Source: Modicisalibacter sp049808615 (GTDB lineage Bacteria; Pseudomonadota; Gammaproteobacteria; Pseudomonadales; Halomonadaceae). Taken from it: 64,000 nt of DNA. A program made the position numbers and the translations under genes. Numbering within the stretch: position 1 is the stretch's first letter; each line of letters opens with the position of its first letter. A model generated the notes under the pieces. That model was not told the origin of the DNA. It was given only the letters and a program-made list of their open reading frames with translations, and ran no database searches. The stretch lies in assembly GCF_049808615.1 (NCBI RefSeq), contig NZ_JBNCAN010000010.1:73605-137604 (forward strand), written 5' to 3'. Below are positions 6,794 to 14,924 of this stretch, in pieces.

Positions 6794-8071
6794 TCAGCCC
6801 ATTCTCACGTTGGGCAGCTCATCCCATGAGGTCAGGAACCGCGGCGTCTGCCGTGCATGCCGCTGGCGCCAGCGCTCATCCTGACGGCGGCCCCCAAGCG
6901 TCACCGTGCCCCGGCCGAACTCGCGGTTGAGGGCATCCATCACGCCCATCACCTTCGCCGACTGCTGGCGCTCGGCTTCCGTCTGCTGTCCCTCGAGCCA
7001 ATCGAGCTGCATGCCTTCACGATCCGCGAGGTCGACCATCATGACGCCTGCCTTGGCATAGAGCAGCCCTGGCCGGTAGATGGCCTCCAGGGCGCGTTGT
7101 GCCGCAGCGACGATGAGCCGGCTGTCATCGGTCGGCCGCGGTAGGGAAAGGGTCAGGCTAGGAAAGTCCTGGGGGAGGTCGCTGCGAAACCGCGGCGTCG
7201 ACAGAAACACCATCACGGCCCGCGCCACGGACTGCTGGCGCCGCACCTTCTCCGCGCCAGCCTGCGCATGCGATCGAACGGCCTCGCGAAGATCCTCGAG
7301 GCGGCCGGTGGCCCCACCGAACGTGCGGCTGGTCATGATGTTCTGCCGCTTCTGGTCGATGTCGTCCAAGCGGATGACATCCTGGCCGCGCAGCTCCCAT
7401 AGGGTCCGCTCGAGCACGATACCGAAGCGCCTGCGGATCTCGCTGGGATTGGCCTCGCGAAGATCCAGGGCGGTATGGATGCGCAGTCGCGCCAGCTTCT
7501 CGCCAGTCCGGCTCGCCACGCCCCACACATCCGTCACGGGCATGCGCCCCAGGTGAGCCCGGGTCGCCGGGTGGTCAGCCTCGAGAACGCAGATACCCCC
7601 ATAGGCGGGTTGCTTCTTGGCGATGCCGGTGGCCACCTTCGCCAGGGTGCGCGAGGGCGCTACGCCGATCGATACCGGGATGCCCGTGCAGCGCTGAACC
7701 TGCTGGCGCAGATCGCGGGAATGCGATTGCAGAACCTCGAGAGAAAGGCCCGACATGTCGATGAACTGCTCATCGATTGAGTACGGCTCAACGGGGCCGG
7801 TGAAGGCCTGCATGGTGGCCACCACGCGCCGTGAGCACTCCCCGAACAGCGGATAGGCCGAACTCAGCAGCACGGTCTGCCGGCGCACCTCATGAGGCAG
7901 CTGGAATACCGGCGTGCCGTTGGCCACCCCCATCGCCTTCAGCTCGTTCGACCGCGCCACGATGCAGCCATCTCCCGAGGAGAGCACCCCTACAGGCCGC
8001 CCCGCCAGCTCCGGCATGAACACTCGGAAGCAGCTGACGTAGAAGTTGTTGCAGTCGCAGTGTCCGATCAT
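6794..8071 (-). CDS. umuC: Y-family DNA polymerase UmuC (subunit of Pol V)
   Basis: This 425-residue protein matches the family length (about 420). The first catalytic motif is DCNNFYVSC near residue 5, and the second is YSIDEQFIDM, with the invariant Asp-Glu pair, near residue 100. The helix-hairpin-helix and little-finger regions follow (MPVTDVWGVASRTGEKLARL). UmuC copies damaged DNA as part of Pol V (UmuD'2C). The start is ATG 8071, overlapping the umuD stop as TGATG, so translation is coupled. An upstream SOS box indicates induction by DNA damage. Confidence 0.93.
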   Translation of the reverse strand: MIGHCDCNNFYVSCFRVFMPELAGRPVGVLSSGDGCIVARSNELKAMGVANGTPVFQLPHEVRRQTVLLSSAYPLFGECSRRVVATMQAFTGPVEPYSIDEQFIDMSGLSLEVLQSHSRDLRQQVQRCTGIPVSIGVAPSRTLAKVATGIAKKQPAYGGICVLEADHPATRAHLGRMPVTDVWGVASRTGEKLARLRIHTALDLREANPSEIRRRFGIVLERTLWELRGQDVIRLDDIDQKRQNIMTSRTFGGATGRLEDLREAVRSHAQAGAEKVRRQQSVARAVMVFLSTPRFRSDLPQDFPSLTLSLPRPTDDSRLIVAAAQRALEAIYRPGLLYAKAGVMMVDLADREGMQLDWLEGQQTEAERQQSAKVMGVMDALNREFGRGTVTLGGRRQDERWRQRHARQTPRFLTSWDELPNVRMG

Positions 8072-8541
8072 CACCGGCCTCGGCGACGATGGGAATGGAT
8101 GTTGTGGGTGACCACGCCCCAGGTCTCACACTCCACGCCACGCAGCGCGATAGGCGGATACTCGGGATTCCCCGACAGCAACGCCGGCTGACCATGCCAC
8201 CGGCCCAGCTGCTTGCAGGTCAGCTCCCCGTCGAGGGCGACCACGATGATGTCACCCGTCACAGGCGCCAGCGATCGATCAACGATAAGCAGGTCCGAGT
8301 CATGGATGCCGTGACCCACCATGCTGTCGCCCTTGGCCCGACAGAAGTAGCTGGCGCTGGGGTGAGGGATCAGGTGCTCGGTGAGGTCCAGGACACGATC
8401 AAGCTCCGCATCCGCGTGGATGGGAAACCCGGCCCGCACCTCCCCAGCCATCAACGGCAGGGCATGGCGAGACTCACCGGCTGACTGGCCCAGGATCTCG
8501 AGGCCCCAGGCGGTAACGTCATCATGCTGAAGGGGTGGCAT
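8071..8541 (-). CDS. umuD: UmuD, self-cleaving S24-type subunit of Pol V
   Basis: This 156-residue protein has the LexA/UmuD fold signature. The nucleophile is Ser73 in GDSM, and the general base is Lys110 in LTCKQL. The expected self-cleavage site is Ala37-Gly38 in VRAGFP. RecA-stimulated cleavage would release UmuD'. The start is ATG 8541 with GGGAGAGAG upstream. A good LexA site lies 14 bp ahead. It is co-transcribed with umuC. Confidence 0.93.
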   Translation of the reverse strand: MPPLQHDDVTAWGLEILGQSAGESRHALPLMAGEVRAGFPIHADAELDRVLDLTEHLIPHPSASYFCRAKGDSMVGHGIHDSDLLIVDRSLAPVTGDIIVVALDGELTCKQLGRWHGQPALLSGNPEYPPIALRGVECETWGVVTHNIHSHRRRGR

Positions 8542-8554
8542 GGCTCTCTCCCAA

Positions 8555-8574
8555 TACTGTACATGCGCACAGTA
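8555..8574 (-). promoter_or_regulatory. LexA (SOS) box upstream of umuDC
   Basis: TACTGTACATGCGCACAGTA contains CTGT (8557-8560), eight bases, then ACAG (8569-8572). This is the gammaproteobacterial SOS box with symmetrical flanks. Confidence 0.88.
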
Positions 8575-8678
8575 TCAGAGAGTCGGCGGGGATGTGGCAA
8601 GGCGACGGTGCCTGACGGGAAAGATCGATGCTCAGCACTCCCGGCCCAAGGGAAGCGCTGACGCGCAGCGCACGGGCG

Positions 8679-9143
8679 CTACAGGCGGCTATCGGGGGAG
8701 AAGTCGACCTCCCTGGCGCCATCGGCAAGCGCCTGGAAGTCGGGGTGCTCAGGGTTGAGGAGGTAGTTCGTTTCTCGGGGCGCGACAACGCTCGGAACCG
8801 CCAGCGCCAGGCTCGACTGCCCCTCGAGCCAGTCGTCACCGATCTCGGCTGTGGAGGGTGGCGCCGGCTCAGCTCGCCAATCAGCAGGCAGCACGTCCTC
8901 GGGGAGCTGCATCAGCACCTCTTCCGGGAACGTCACCTCCAGGAGCGCGTACTCCTTCAGCAGCTGGTTGTCTTCCAGGTGAACCATCACCTCGAGCATG
9001 GCCAGCGACTCGGTGCTCGCGAGGTAAACGCAGGCCTTGCCTTTGCTGTTCCAGCGCCCGCCGTACAGTCGAGCCCCTTCACCATCAAAGGCTGTCTTGA
9101 GCCACTTCCGCTTGACGAGCCGATAGCCGCGTACCGAGGTCAT
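8679..9143 (-). CDS. RES-domain toxin (NAD-degrading)
   Basis: This 154-residue protein has the RES-family pattern: an early Arg in GARLYGGRWNSKG, then VYLASTESLAMLEVMVHL, which carries the conserved Ser/Glu region, and a C-terminal YLLNPEHPDF. Known RES toxins (such as MbcT and Res) degrade NAD+. The start at 9143 overlaps the antitoxin stop as ATGA, the usual antitoxin-first order of Res-Xre pairs. It probably acts as a plasmid-maintenance module. Confidence 0.88.
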   Translation of the reverse strand: MTSVRGYRLVKRKWLKTAFDGEGARLYGGRWNSKGKACVYLASTESLAMLEVMVHLEDNQLLKEYALLEVTFPEEVLMQLPEDVLPADWRAEPAPPSTAEIGDDWLEGQSSLALAVPSVVAPRETNYLLNPEHPDFQALADGAREVDFSPDSRL

Positions 9144-9592
9144 GCAAAGACGCCGTGCTCTAGTCGACCGATCAGGTCCAGGACAGCTTCAGCGCCAGCA
9201 GTCGTTGCCACCATCTCCACCGGACGGCGACCGCCCAGCCCACGCACCGGGCTGAGGAGCCATTCCCTCGCCTTGGCCTTGTCTCCCTCGAACAGGTCCA
9301 CCGCGCTCTTGTAGACCTCAGCGAAACGGTACAACCGATCGCCCTCAGCCGGCTTGAAGTAGCCAGTGTCAGCGCGGCGCTTCAAGGTTGCCGGGGGGAT
9401 GACCACATACCGCGCCAGCTCCTTGCTCTCGAGCCCTGAGGTCTCGGTGAGCTTGGTGTAGACCTTGTACGAGACACCCTCACTCAGCGCCTCATGCAGC
9501 TTGGCGCCACGCGGGGGAAGGCCCAAGGCCTTCCAGAAGTCGTCCTTCCGGCGCTTCACCTTCGGCCGATACTCTTTGATCGCGGCTTCCAT
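9140..9592 (-). CDS. Xre/MbcA/ParS-type antitoxin of the RES toxin
   Basis: The start is ATG 9592, which has GGAGGGATT upstream; the longer frame to 9646 would run through the operator. The 150-residue protein has an N-terminal helix-turn-helix region (LTETSGLESKELARYVVIPPATLKRRADTG) and the C-terminal toxin-binding domain (DRLYRFAEVYKSAVDLFEGD, then AREWLLSPVRGLGGRRPVEM). It would bind the RES toxin and repress the operon at the inverted repeats just upstream. Confidence 0.85.
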   Translation of the reverse strand: MEAAIKEYRPKVKRRKDDFWKALGLPPRGAKLHEALSEGVSYKVYTKLTETSGLESKELARYVVIPPATLKRRADTGYFKPAEGDRLYRFAEVYKSAVDLFEGDKAKAREWLLSPVRGLGGRRPVEMVATTAGAEAVLDLIGRLEHGVFA

Positions 9593-9603
9593 AATCCCTC
9601 CCC

Positions 9604-9632
9604 GTATCATTTGATACACCATCAGTGTATCA
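9604..9632 (-). promoter_or_regulatory. Operator of the RES/Xre operon
   Basis: Two overlapping inverted repeats share the unit TGATAC: GTATCA-TT-TGATAC at 9604-9617, and TGATACAC-N5-GTGTATCA at 9612-9632. They lie 11 to 40 bp upstream of the antitoxin start, the expected place for autorepression. Confidence 0.65.
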
Positions 9633-9720
9633 GATGGCGCGAACAATGCCGCTATCCCTCCCCACCCGGAGAGAGGGCTCCAACCGATTAAGCAGGGCGC
9701 TGCTTCTCTTCACACGGGAT

Positions 9721-10009
9721 AAAGGGGGAGAAATACCTTGCTGCACCCGAGGGAGACCATCTGCACCGAGCGCCTAAAGGGGGAGAGATACCTTGTTCCG
9801 CAGTGGAAGGCCGACAGCCTATGGCCCAAAAGGGGGAGAGATACCTTGCCGTTCCGAGCAGGCCAGGCCCTTGGGTTGAAAGGGGGGGGAGAAATACCTT
9901 GCCGCTTCAGCAACGACTAGGATCACTCAGCCCAGCAACGGGGAGAAATACCTTGCTAGGCCTCTCAGCAACCAGCGCTAACCGGGCCAAAGGGGGAGAG
10001 ATACCTTGC
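9721..10009 (+). repeat. Iteron array I of the replication origin (six copies)
   Basis: Six direct copies of GGGGGAGAGATACCTTGC, usually preceded by AAA, begin near 9721, 9776, 9829, 9879, 9937 and 9989. Variants have AAATACC for AGATACC or extra Gs. Starts are 50-58 bp apart, about five helical turns, so the sites face the same side of the DNA. They should be binding sites for the initiator encoded at 10314. An AT-rich stretch with pyrimidine runs follows at 10070-10155 and may be the unwinding region. I see no clear DnaA box. Confidence 0.85.
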
Positions 10010-10155
10010 TGGCGCTGCTGTGCGATCGTCAGCAGCTGGTTGCCTGACACCAGTGCTATTACTGGGGCAGCGAAGCAATATGTTTTTCTGTCCTTTTCCC
10101 TTTTCCTTTTCGTGTCACATAAGCGACTGTATGGAAAGGCCTATTTCTACAATAC

Positions 10156-10239
10156 GGGGGAAGGAAACCTTGCTCCATGGGGAGGAAAACCTTGCCAACC
10201 AGGGAGGGATACCTTGCCCAAGCGGGGAGAGATGCCTTG
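10156..10239 (+). repeat. Iteron array II (short-period, degenerate) upstream of rep
   Basis: Four weaker copies of the same motif (for example GGGGGAAGGAAACCTTGC, GGGAGGGATACCTTGC and GGGGAGAGATGCCTTGG) start near 10156, 10179, 10202 and 10222. The period is 20-23 bp, about two helical turns. Being directly in front of rep, they are likely the autoregulatory operator. Confidence 0.75.
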
Positions 10240-10313
10240 GCAAAGGGGGAAGGGTTATGGCGCTTCCACCAATATGAGGTATTCTGCCGGGTAACGCTGA
10301 AAGGAACCCTGGC

Positions 10314-11177
10314 ATGTCATCGCTCGAACATCAGCAAGTCGTCAAGTCGAACGCCCTCGTGGAGGCGAGCTATCGGCTAACGCTTCGGGAGCAGCGCATC
10401 ATCTTGGGATGTATCGCCCAAGTAGACCGATCACAGCCCATCACGGATGAGGTGCAGTACGTCATCAGCGCGGACCTCTTCTCCAAGCTGGCCAACTGCA
10501 ACATCAACGGTGCTTACAAGGAGCTGAAGCTCGCCGCCGACACCCTGTTCGAGCGCCGCTTAACGCTTTTCGAGCACCCCAACACCGGGAAGCCCCGGAA
10601 AATCACTATGCGCTGGGTCCAGTCCGTCGAGTACCTGGACGGCGCCGGGTCCGTAGCGCTGCGCTTCAGCAAGGACATATTGCCGTACCTGACAGAGCTA
10701 TCAAGGCAATTCACGCGCTATGCGCTGTCGGATGTGGCCAAGGTCAATAGTCCGCATGCGGTGAGGCTTTACGAGCTACTGATGCAGTGGCGCGAGACCG
10801 GAAAGCGCCAGGTAAGTATCGACTGGATGCGAGAGCGTCTGGGTCTCGAGGGGAAGTACCCCGTGTTCAAGGACTTTCGCCGATACGTTGTCGAGCATGC
10901 CGTCCAGCAGATCAATGAGCACACTCCCATCACGGTATCTTGGTCTCCCCACAAGACGGGGCGAAAGGTCACGCATCTGATCTTCAGCTTCGTTTTCGAC
11001 AAGCCAGCTGCTCGCCTCGAGAGCGCACCTCTGGTGTCTGCATCGCTCAAGCGCGAAGAGATGATCAAGGGAATCGCACGCAGCCTGATCGAACAGAGAG
11101 CGCACCCTGGCGAAACCTACGAGGCCTGCGCCATGCGCCTGATCGATGAGCGAAGGCGTGTCGAACGGATCAAGTAG
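10314..11177 (+). CDS. Replication initiator, Rep_3/RepB family
   Basis: This 287-residue protein has the two winged-helix layout of Rep_3 initiators. It opens with VVKSNALVEASYRLTLREQRIILGCIAQV, the typical first helices of this family (positions 9-37). The first domain continues through VQYVISADLFSKLANC and SVALRFSKDILPYLTEL. The second includes SPHAVRLYELLMQWRETGKRQVSIDWMRERLGLEGKY. It binds the iterons upstream to start plasmid replication and to repress itself. Length and start (ATG 10314 after AAAGGAACC) are normal. Confidence 0.92.
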   Translation: MSSLEHQQVVKSNALVEASYRLTLREQRIILGCIAQVDRSQPITDEVQYVISADLFSKLANCNINGAYKELKLAADTLFERRLTLFEHPNTGKPRKITMRWVQSVEYLDGAGSVALRFSKDILPYLTELSRQFTRYALSDVAKVNSPHAVRLYELLMQWRETGKRQVSIDWMRERLGLEGKYPVFKDFRRYVVEHAVQQINEHTPITVSWSPHKTGRKVTHLIFSFVFDKPAARLESAPLVSASLKREEMIKGIARSLIEQRAHPGETYEACAMRLIDERRRVERIK

Positions 11178-11258
11178 CAACCTCGAGGGGGGAGGGGGTG
11201 GCTGGCGCCGGCATGGCCACCTCCATGCTCGCCAGGCAGCAGAACAAGGAGACCATGA

Positions 11259-11537
11259 ATGAAGAAGACAGGCAGTGATCGAAAGTCGCTCAAGCCAATA
11301 GTGACCGCACTAGCGCTCGCGGGGGCGATGTTCGGCTTCGTTGGCTTCTGGCTTGGCTCAAGCCACCTTCTGCCTACAGCCTACATCGACGCCACTAAGG
11401 GTGATTATTCTCTTGCCAGTGACCTTGGGATTAACTTCATCTTGAGCGCTGGCGGCGGCGCAGCTGGGCTGGTCGCCCTCATTTTCATCGCTGCCGGTCT
11501 GTCTGCCATTCCTCAGCTACTCAAGCACCGAGGGTGA
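11259..11537 (+). CDS. Small membrane protein, 92 aa
   Basis: Read from ATG 11259, with CAAGGAGACC upstream. There are two hydrophobic segments, VTALALAGAMFGFVGFWLG near residues 15-33 and GGAAGLVALIFIAAGLSAI near residues 66-84, joined by a polar loop. The N-terminus is basic, so it is probably inside. It follows rep by about 80 bases. Function unknown. Confidence 0.6.
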   Translation: MKKTGSDRKSLKPIVTALALAGAMFGFVGFWLGSSHLLPTAYIDATKGDYSLASDLGINFILSAGGGAAGLVALIFIAAGLSAIPQLLKHRG

Positions 11538-11580
11538 GCGTCAGCGTGCTTAGCAGTCCCCTCGTTGGCCATGGGCCGGA

Positions 11581-12444
11581 TCACACGCCACTGGCAGGCG
11601 AGAGCGAATCGAGTTCTTCGCTAATAGGCCGGTGATGGCTCGCGATCCGGTTCACCAGCCGAGCACACGCCATCGCGTCGGCCGTCGCCCGGTGGGCTCT
11701 CCCTGGCCAAGGAAGATCCGCGGCGTCCATCGCATCGATGAGACTGATCGTGCCGAAATCGTTGGTCGGGCCGAACGCCTGGGCCGCCAACTCCATGGCG
11801 CACGACCAGCGCCCTAGCTCAGCGACACTGCCTGACGGCAGGCTCTGGCTGATCAGGCGGCGGTCGAAGTCGGCGTTGAAGGCGACCACCGGACGGCCGG
11901 CGATCACCTCGAGGAGCCGTGGGGCAACCTCACTGAAGCGCGGCGCCCCGTGGAGCATGTCGCCAGACAGCCCATGGACAGCTTGCGCCTCCTCCGAGAC
12001 CTCAATGCGAGGGTTGACCAGGGTGTGGAGCAGCACGCGCTCATATCGATTGCACACGGCGATTTCGACCACCTCATCATCGGCCGTCAGCCCGGTAGTC
12101 TCGACATCCAGGAACACAGGGTCTTGCGCCAGCAGGCGATCAGCACGCACAGAGGCCTTCATCAGGTAGGAGGTCAGGCGTGACTGGAGCGCCAGCCGGC
12201 GAGCAGCCACCTTCTGTGCCGGTGACTGACGCTTAGGCGCTGCCCGCATGGGCACACAGTCCGCCGCCCGGTAGACATGGGAATGCCCACCATACTGGTT
12301 GCGGTACACCGCGACCGGCGTGGCGTCCCGGGCGGGCTTGAGGCGTAGCTCGTTCTTCAGTCGTGCCTTGGTCGCACAGAACCCATTACGGATGGCCGCC
12401 TCGCGAGCGGCCTCCAGGGCGGCAGGGGAGGTGTCGTCTGCCAT
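11581..12444 (-). CDS. DnaQ-like DEDDh 3'-5' exonuclease
   Basis: This 287-residue protein has an exonuclease domain from about residue 108. Exo I is DVETTG (Asp113, Glu115), Exo II is FNADFD (Asp192/194), and Exo III has His251 and Asp256 in HRATADA. The DEDDh family includes DNA polymerase III epsilon and RNase T. The first 100 residues are a separate basic region with VYRNQYGGHSHVYRAADC, not part of the nuclease. Its stop-to-start spacing to the chaperone fusion is 12 bases, so they are likely one operon. Substrate unknown; DNA processing is likely. Confidence 0.85.
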   Translation of the reverse strand: MADDTSPAALEAAREAAIRNGFCATKARLKNELRLKPARDATPVAVYRNQYGGHSHVYRAADCVPMRAAPKRQSPAQKVAARRLALQSRLTSYLMKASVRADRLLAQDPVFLDVETTGLTADDEVVEIAVCNRYERVLLHTLVNPRIEVSEEAQAVHGLSGDMLHGAPRFSEVAPRLLEVIAGRPVVAFNADFDRRLISQSLPSGSVAELGRWSCAMELAAQAFGPTNDFGTISLIDAMDAADLPWPGRAHRATADAMACARLVNRIASHHRPISEELDSLSPASGV

Positions 12445-12456
12445 CGTCGTGCCCCC

Positions 12457-13557
12457 TTAACCACTTACCTTGACGAGGGGAGGGCGAAGAAGGCGCCCGG
12501 CATAGGTATACCCGGTCTGGAGCACTTCGGTCACGATCCCCTTCCCGAGGCCAGTGCTGTGGTCGATACCGACCGCCTCGTGACGCTCAGGGTCAAACCG
12601 CTGGCGCTCAGCCTGGATCACTTCAACTCCATGCTGGGCCAGGGCGTCCCGCTGCATCTGGATGATCATCTCGAGCCCTTGCCGGTGGGCTGCATCTTCC
12701 GGCCCCGTCATGCTGCTGACCGCCTTCTCGAGCCCATCAATCGCTGGCAGCAGGTCAGTCGTCAGGGCCTTGATCGTTTCGTCTCGTGCCTGGCGGACCT
12801 CTTTCTCGCGATCGGCCTCAAGCGCCTGGATCTTCTCGGCTGCCTGCTTCTCCAGGTCGCTACCTACCAGCTCGATGTCATACCGGATGTCGCCTCGCTT
12901 GGCATCACCACGAACGTACCCACCACGACCCCGGAAATAGAGCGGCCGTCCTGGCGTGTAGCCCTCGATGAAAGGGTAGTGCTCATGGCCTTTGAGGGTG
13001 GGATAGGCCACCTCTACCTCGGCCGGAAACACCATGGCCAGGTAGGGCACCTCCACCACGGCGCTCAGATGCTTGCCTTCCACCTTCAGGTGAGGTGGAT
13101 GCTCCACCTCGACCTCAATGTAAAGGTCGCCGGCCTCCCCGCCATTCAGCCCTTCACTGCCTTGCCCCTGGACCTTGACGGGGAACTTTGTGGTGTCGAT
13201 GAAGCGGGGCTTCAGAGCGACCCGGATGCGCTCCCGCTTCTCGACCAGGCCTTGGCCGTCACAGGACAGGCAGTGCTCCTCAGAGTAGGGCATGAAGCCT
13301 TGGACTCCCGTTCCCCCGCAGCCTTCGCACGAAGGGTCACCGGCCATGGGAGCCGATTGGGAGAGGTAAGGGGCTCGGCACACCCGGCAGATAGCCTTGA
13401 CGCACGACTGGCATCGGACTCTGCGGCGGTAGTCGACTCGAATGAGGTTGTGCTCGGCGACCGACCGGAGCGAAGCCGCTTTGGTGATCCGAACATCCTT
13501 GCCTGGGACCGGCTGCGCGTGGCCCTTCAGGCATTCATTGAATGCAATCTCAGACAC
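12457..13557 (-). CDS. DnaJ (no J domain)-GrpE fusion chaperone cofactor
   Basis: The N-terminal 240 residues match DnaJ without its J domain. Three CxxC-type pairs (CQSC, CRVC, CEGCGG, CLSCDGQG) form the zinc-finger region, then the substrate-binding C-terminal domains follow (AGDLYIEVEVEHPPHLKVEG, PLYFRGRGGYV, RGDIRYDIELVG). From about residue 245 a coiled coil leads into a GrpE-type end: FDPERHEAVGIDH, then GIVTEVLQTGYTYAGRLLRP. GrpE is the nucleotide exchange factor of DnaK; DnaJ's J domain stimulates DnaK ATPase and is absent. GTG 13557 is chosen because AGGAGG lies 5 bases before it; TTG 13575 is possible. The product may couple client binding and nucleotide exchange on host DnaK. Confidence 0.85.
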   Translation of the reverse strand: MSEIAFNECLKGHAQPVPGKDVRITKAASLRSVAEHNLIRVDYRRRVRCQSCVKAICRVCRAPYLSQSAPMAGDPSCEGCGGTGVQGFMPYSEEHCLSCDGQGLVEKRERIRVALKPRFIDTTKFPVKVQGQGSEGLNGGEAGDLYIEVEVEHPPHLKVEGKHLSAVVEVPYLAMVFPAEVEVAYPTLKGHEHYPFIEGYTPGRPLYFRGRGGYVRGDAKRGDIRYDIELVGSDLEKQAAEKIQALEADREKEVRQARDETIKALTTDLLPAIDGLEKAVSSMTGPEDAAHRQGLEMIIQMQRDALAQHGVEVIQAERQRFDPERHEAVGIDHSTGLGKGIVTEVLQTGYTYAGRLLRPPLVKVSG

Positions 13558-13571
13558 GTCATCCTCCTGGC

Positions 13572-13760
13572 TCAAGCGCTCTGTCGCAGCTGCTCGATTT
13601 CATCCAAGGCAGTCTCCCGCTCTCGGAACCAGTGGTCTCGACGCGCCTCAGCCTGGGCCTTCTCGTCTTCCAGGCGGGCGACACGTCTTGCCAGGCGAAT
13701 GCACTCGCGCCGCAGCTCTTGCTCCGACATCGCGTGGTACTGTGCGATCGCGGCTCCCAT
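13572..13760 (-). CDS. Small coiled-coil protein, 62 aa
   Basis: ATG 13760 has AGGAGGTG in front. The product is one long charged helix (RECIRLARRVARLEDEKAQAEARRDHW) with heptad-like spacing. It ends 14 bases before the chaperone fusion start. It may be a helper of the fusion protein or a DNA-associated small protein; function unknown. Confidence 0.6.
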   Translation of the reverse strand: MGAAIAQYHAMSEQELRRECIRLARRVARLEDEKAQAEARRDHWFRERETALDEIEQLRQSA

Positions 13761-13795
13761 CTCAACACCTCCTTGCCTTCTCAGCCCCCTCCCCA

Positions 13796-14044
13796 TCACG
13801 ACTTCGGCTTGGGGATCTTCACGCCTTCCAGGTTGTAGTGCTCGCCCAGCTCGATAGCCCGGCGCACGGATTCCAGCACCGGCCTACGCACCGTGCGATA
13901 GCGGGTCGACTCCGGTGAGGCAAACCAGCCCTTCACCGTCTCGACGCTGTAGCCCGTCAAGGTCGCGACATGCTCTTGCTTCAGTCCATGGCGCTCCATG
14001 AGCTGGCGCAAGGCCTCGTTGTTCGATGTCTCGGATGTGCTCAT
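13796..14044 (-). CDS. Cro/Xre-like helix-turn-helix protein
   Basis: This 82-residue protein has a clear helix-turn-helix at residues 12-45: LRQLMERHGLKQEHVATLTGYSVETVKGWF. It is probably a DNA-binding regulator. The GTGTGCATTGCACAC sites 400-550 bp upstream, at the promoters of the adjoining divergent genes, are candidate targets. Confidence 0.75.
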   Translation of the reverse strand: MSTSETSNNEALRQLMERHGLKQEHVATLTGYSVETVKGWFASPESTRYRTVRRPVLESVRRAIELGEHYNLEGVKIPKPKS

Positions 14045-14131
14045 CTAGGTCTCTCACTCAGGGCCGCCCGCCGAGGCGAGTGGCCAGATTCATAGGGGCG
14101 CCTGCGGCCTTCTGCTGGCGCCAGAGAGGGG

Positions 14132-14413
14132 TTACGCCTCAAGCCCCCAGCGCTGGCGGGCACGATCCAGCGCCGTCCTGGGCGCCCGCTCCTGGGCCTC
14201 CTGCGCGTTGAAGTGAGCCAGCAGCTCGCCGAACAGCTCTCGGTCATTCAGGTCCAGGTCGATCCCTACAAGGTGGTCGACGGCCTGATGAATCTCGATG
14301 GTCGTCCAGGGGTCGAGCTGGGCGACCTCCTCGTTGTCGCGGATCAGGCGCTGAACTTCGGCATGACCCTTGATCGTCGCCAGCTGGCGCTCTCGCATCT
14401 CTTCGCCCGACAT
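14132..14413 (-). CDS. Hypothetical acidic helical protein, 93 aa
   Basis: Read from ATG 14413; the longer frame to 14470 would include the operator. The protein is mostly helical and acidic (LIRDNEEVAQLDPWTTIEIHQAVDHLVGIDLDLNDREL) and has a basic tail. It is the first gene of the minus-strand operon toward the exonuclease. No family recognised. Confidence 0.6.
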   Translation of the reverse strand: MSGEEMRERQLATIKGHAEVQRLIRDNEEVAQLDPWTTIEIHQAVDHLVGIDLDLNDRELFGELLAHFNAQEAQERAPRTALDRARQRWGLEA

Positions 14414-14456
14414 ACAGCCTCCAGGTGAACGGCGTGGACATAACACGAATGTTATA

Positions 14457-14591
14457 TGTGCAATGCACACCTTGGCAAGTGTGACCCATCCCCGCGATAG
14501 CCCCTATTAGATATTCAGGACCATTGGAAATGTGCCGCGTCGGCTGCAAAAAAAGTGTGCGCTGGCCTTGATAAAGTGTGCATTGCACACT
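14457..14591. promoter_or_regulatory. Divergent control region with GTGTGCATTGCACAC operators
   Basis: A perfect 17-base palindrome AGTGTGCATTGCACACT lies at 14575-14591. A near copy, ATGTGCAATGCACAC, lies at 14457-14471, and a half-site AGTGTGC at about 14554-14560. The two full sites flank the start regions of the divergent genes at 14413 and 14656, 119 bp apart. The arrangement fits one repressor controlling both directions, possibly with looping. Confidence 0.7.
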
Positions 14592-14655
14592 AAAATGACA
14601 GTCATCAGGTGGAGGCCAAGGCCTTCTGAATACCGCCACCGCAGGACGAGCACCG

Positions 14656-14883
14656 ATGACGACCTACTTCATCCCCCTGTTCACCCTCCCAACCATCGTG
14701 GTCGAGCCCGGCCACTACCTGACTCGGGCCGGTGAGCGCGTCCTGGTCGAGCGGGTTTCCAGTCGCCACGACTTCAACTGCACAGGGCGCTATGTCAGCT
14801 CCGGCACCGCCGAACGGTGGCACAAGACCGGAAGGATCATGGCCACCTCCGAGACGCCCAACGACATCGTGAAGCGCCTGTAA
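14656..14883 (+). CDS. Small hypothetical protein, 75 aa
   Basis: Read from ATG 14656, about 65 bp downstream of the 14575 operator. It has beta-type alternation (FTLPTIVVEPGHYLTRAGERVLVERV) and then a polar C-terminus. It could be a small SH3-like fold, but I have no family match. It is the first gene of the plus-strand run to the DndC-like gene. Confidence 0.55.
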   Translation: MTTYFIPLFTLPTIVVEPGHYLTRAGERVLVERVSSRHDFNCTGRYVSSGTAERWHKTGRIMATSETPNDIVKRL

Positions 14884-14924
14884 CCCACGAACCAGCTGCC
14901 AACATCCGAACGCGAGGAACCCCC

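Noticed and set aside
10060..10160. DnaA box in the replication region
   Set aside because: I could not find a sequence close enough to TTATCCACA; the region is only AT-rich.
12559..13857. 432-codon plus-strand frame opposite the chaperone fusion
   Set aside because: It is the antisense of a gene with unmistakable DnaJ/GrpE motifs. High GC content produces long antisense frames here.
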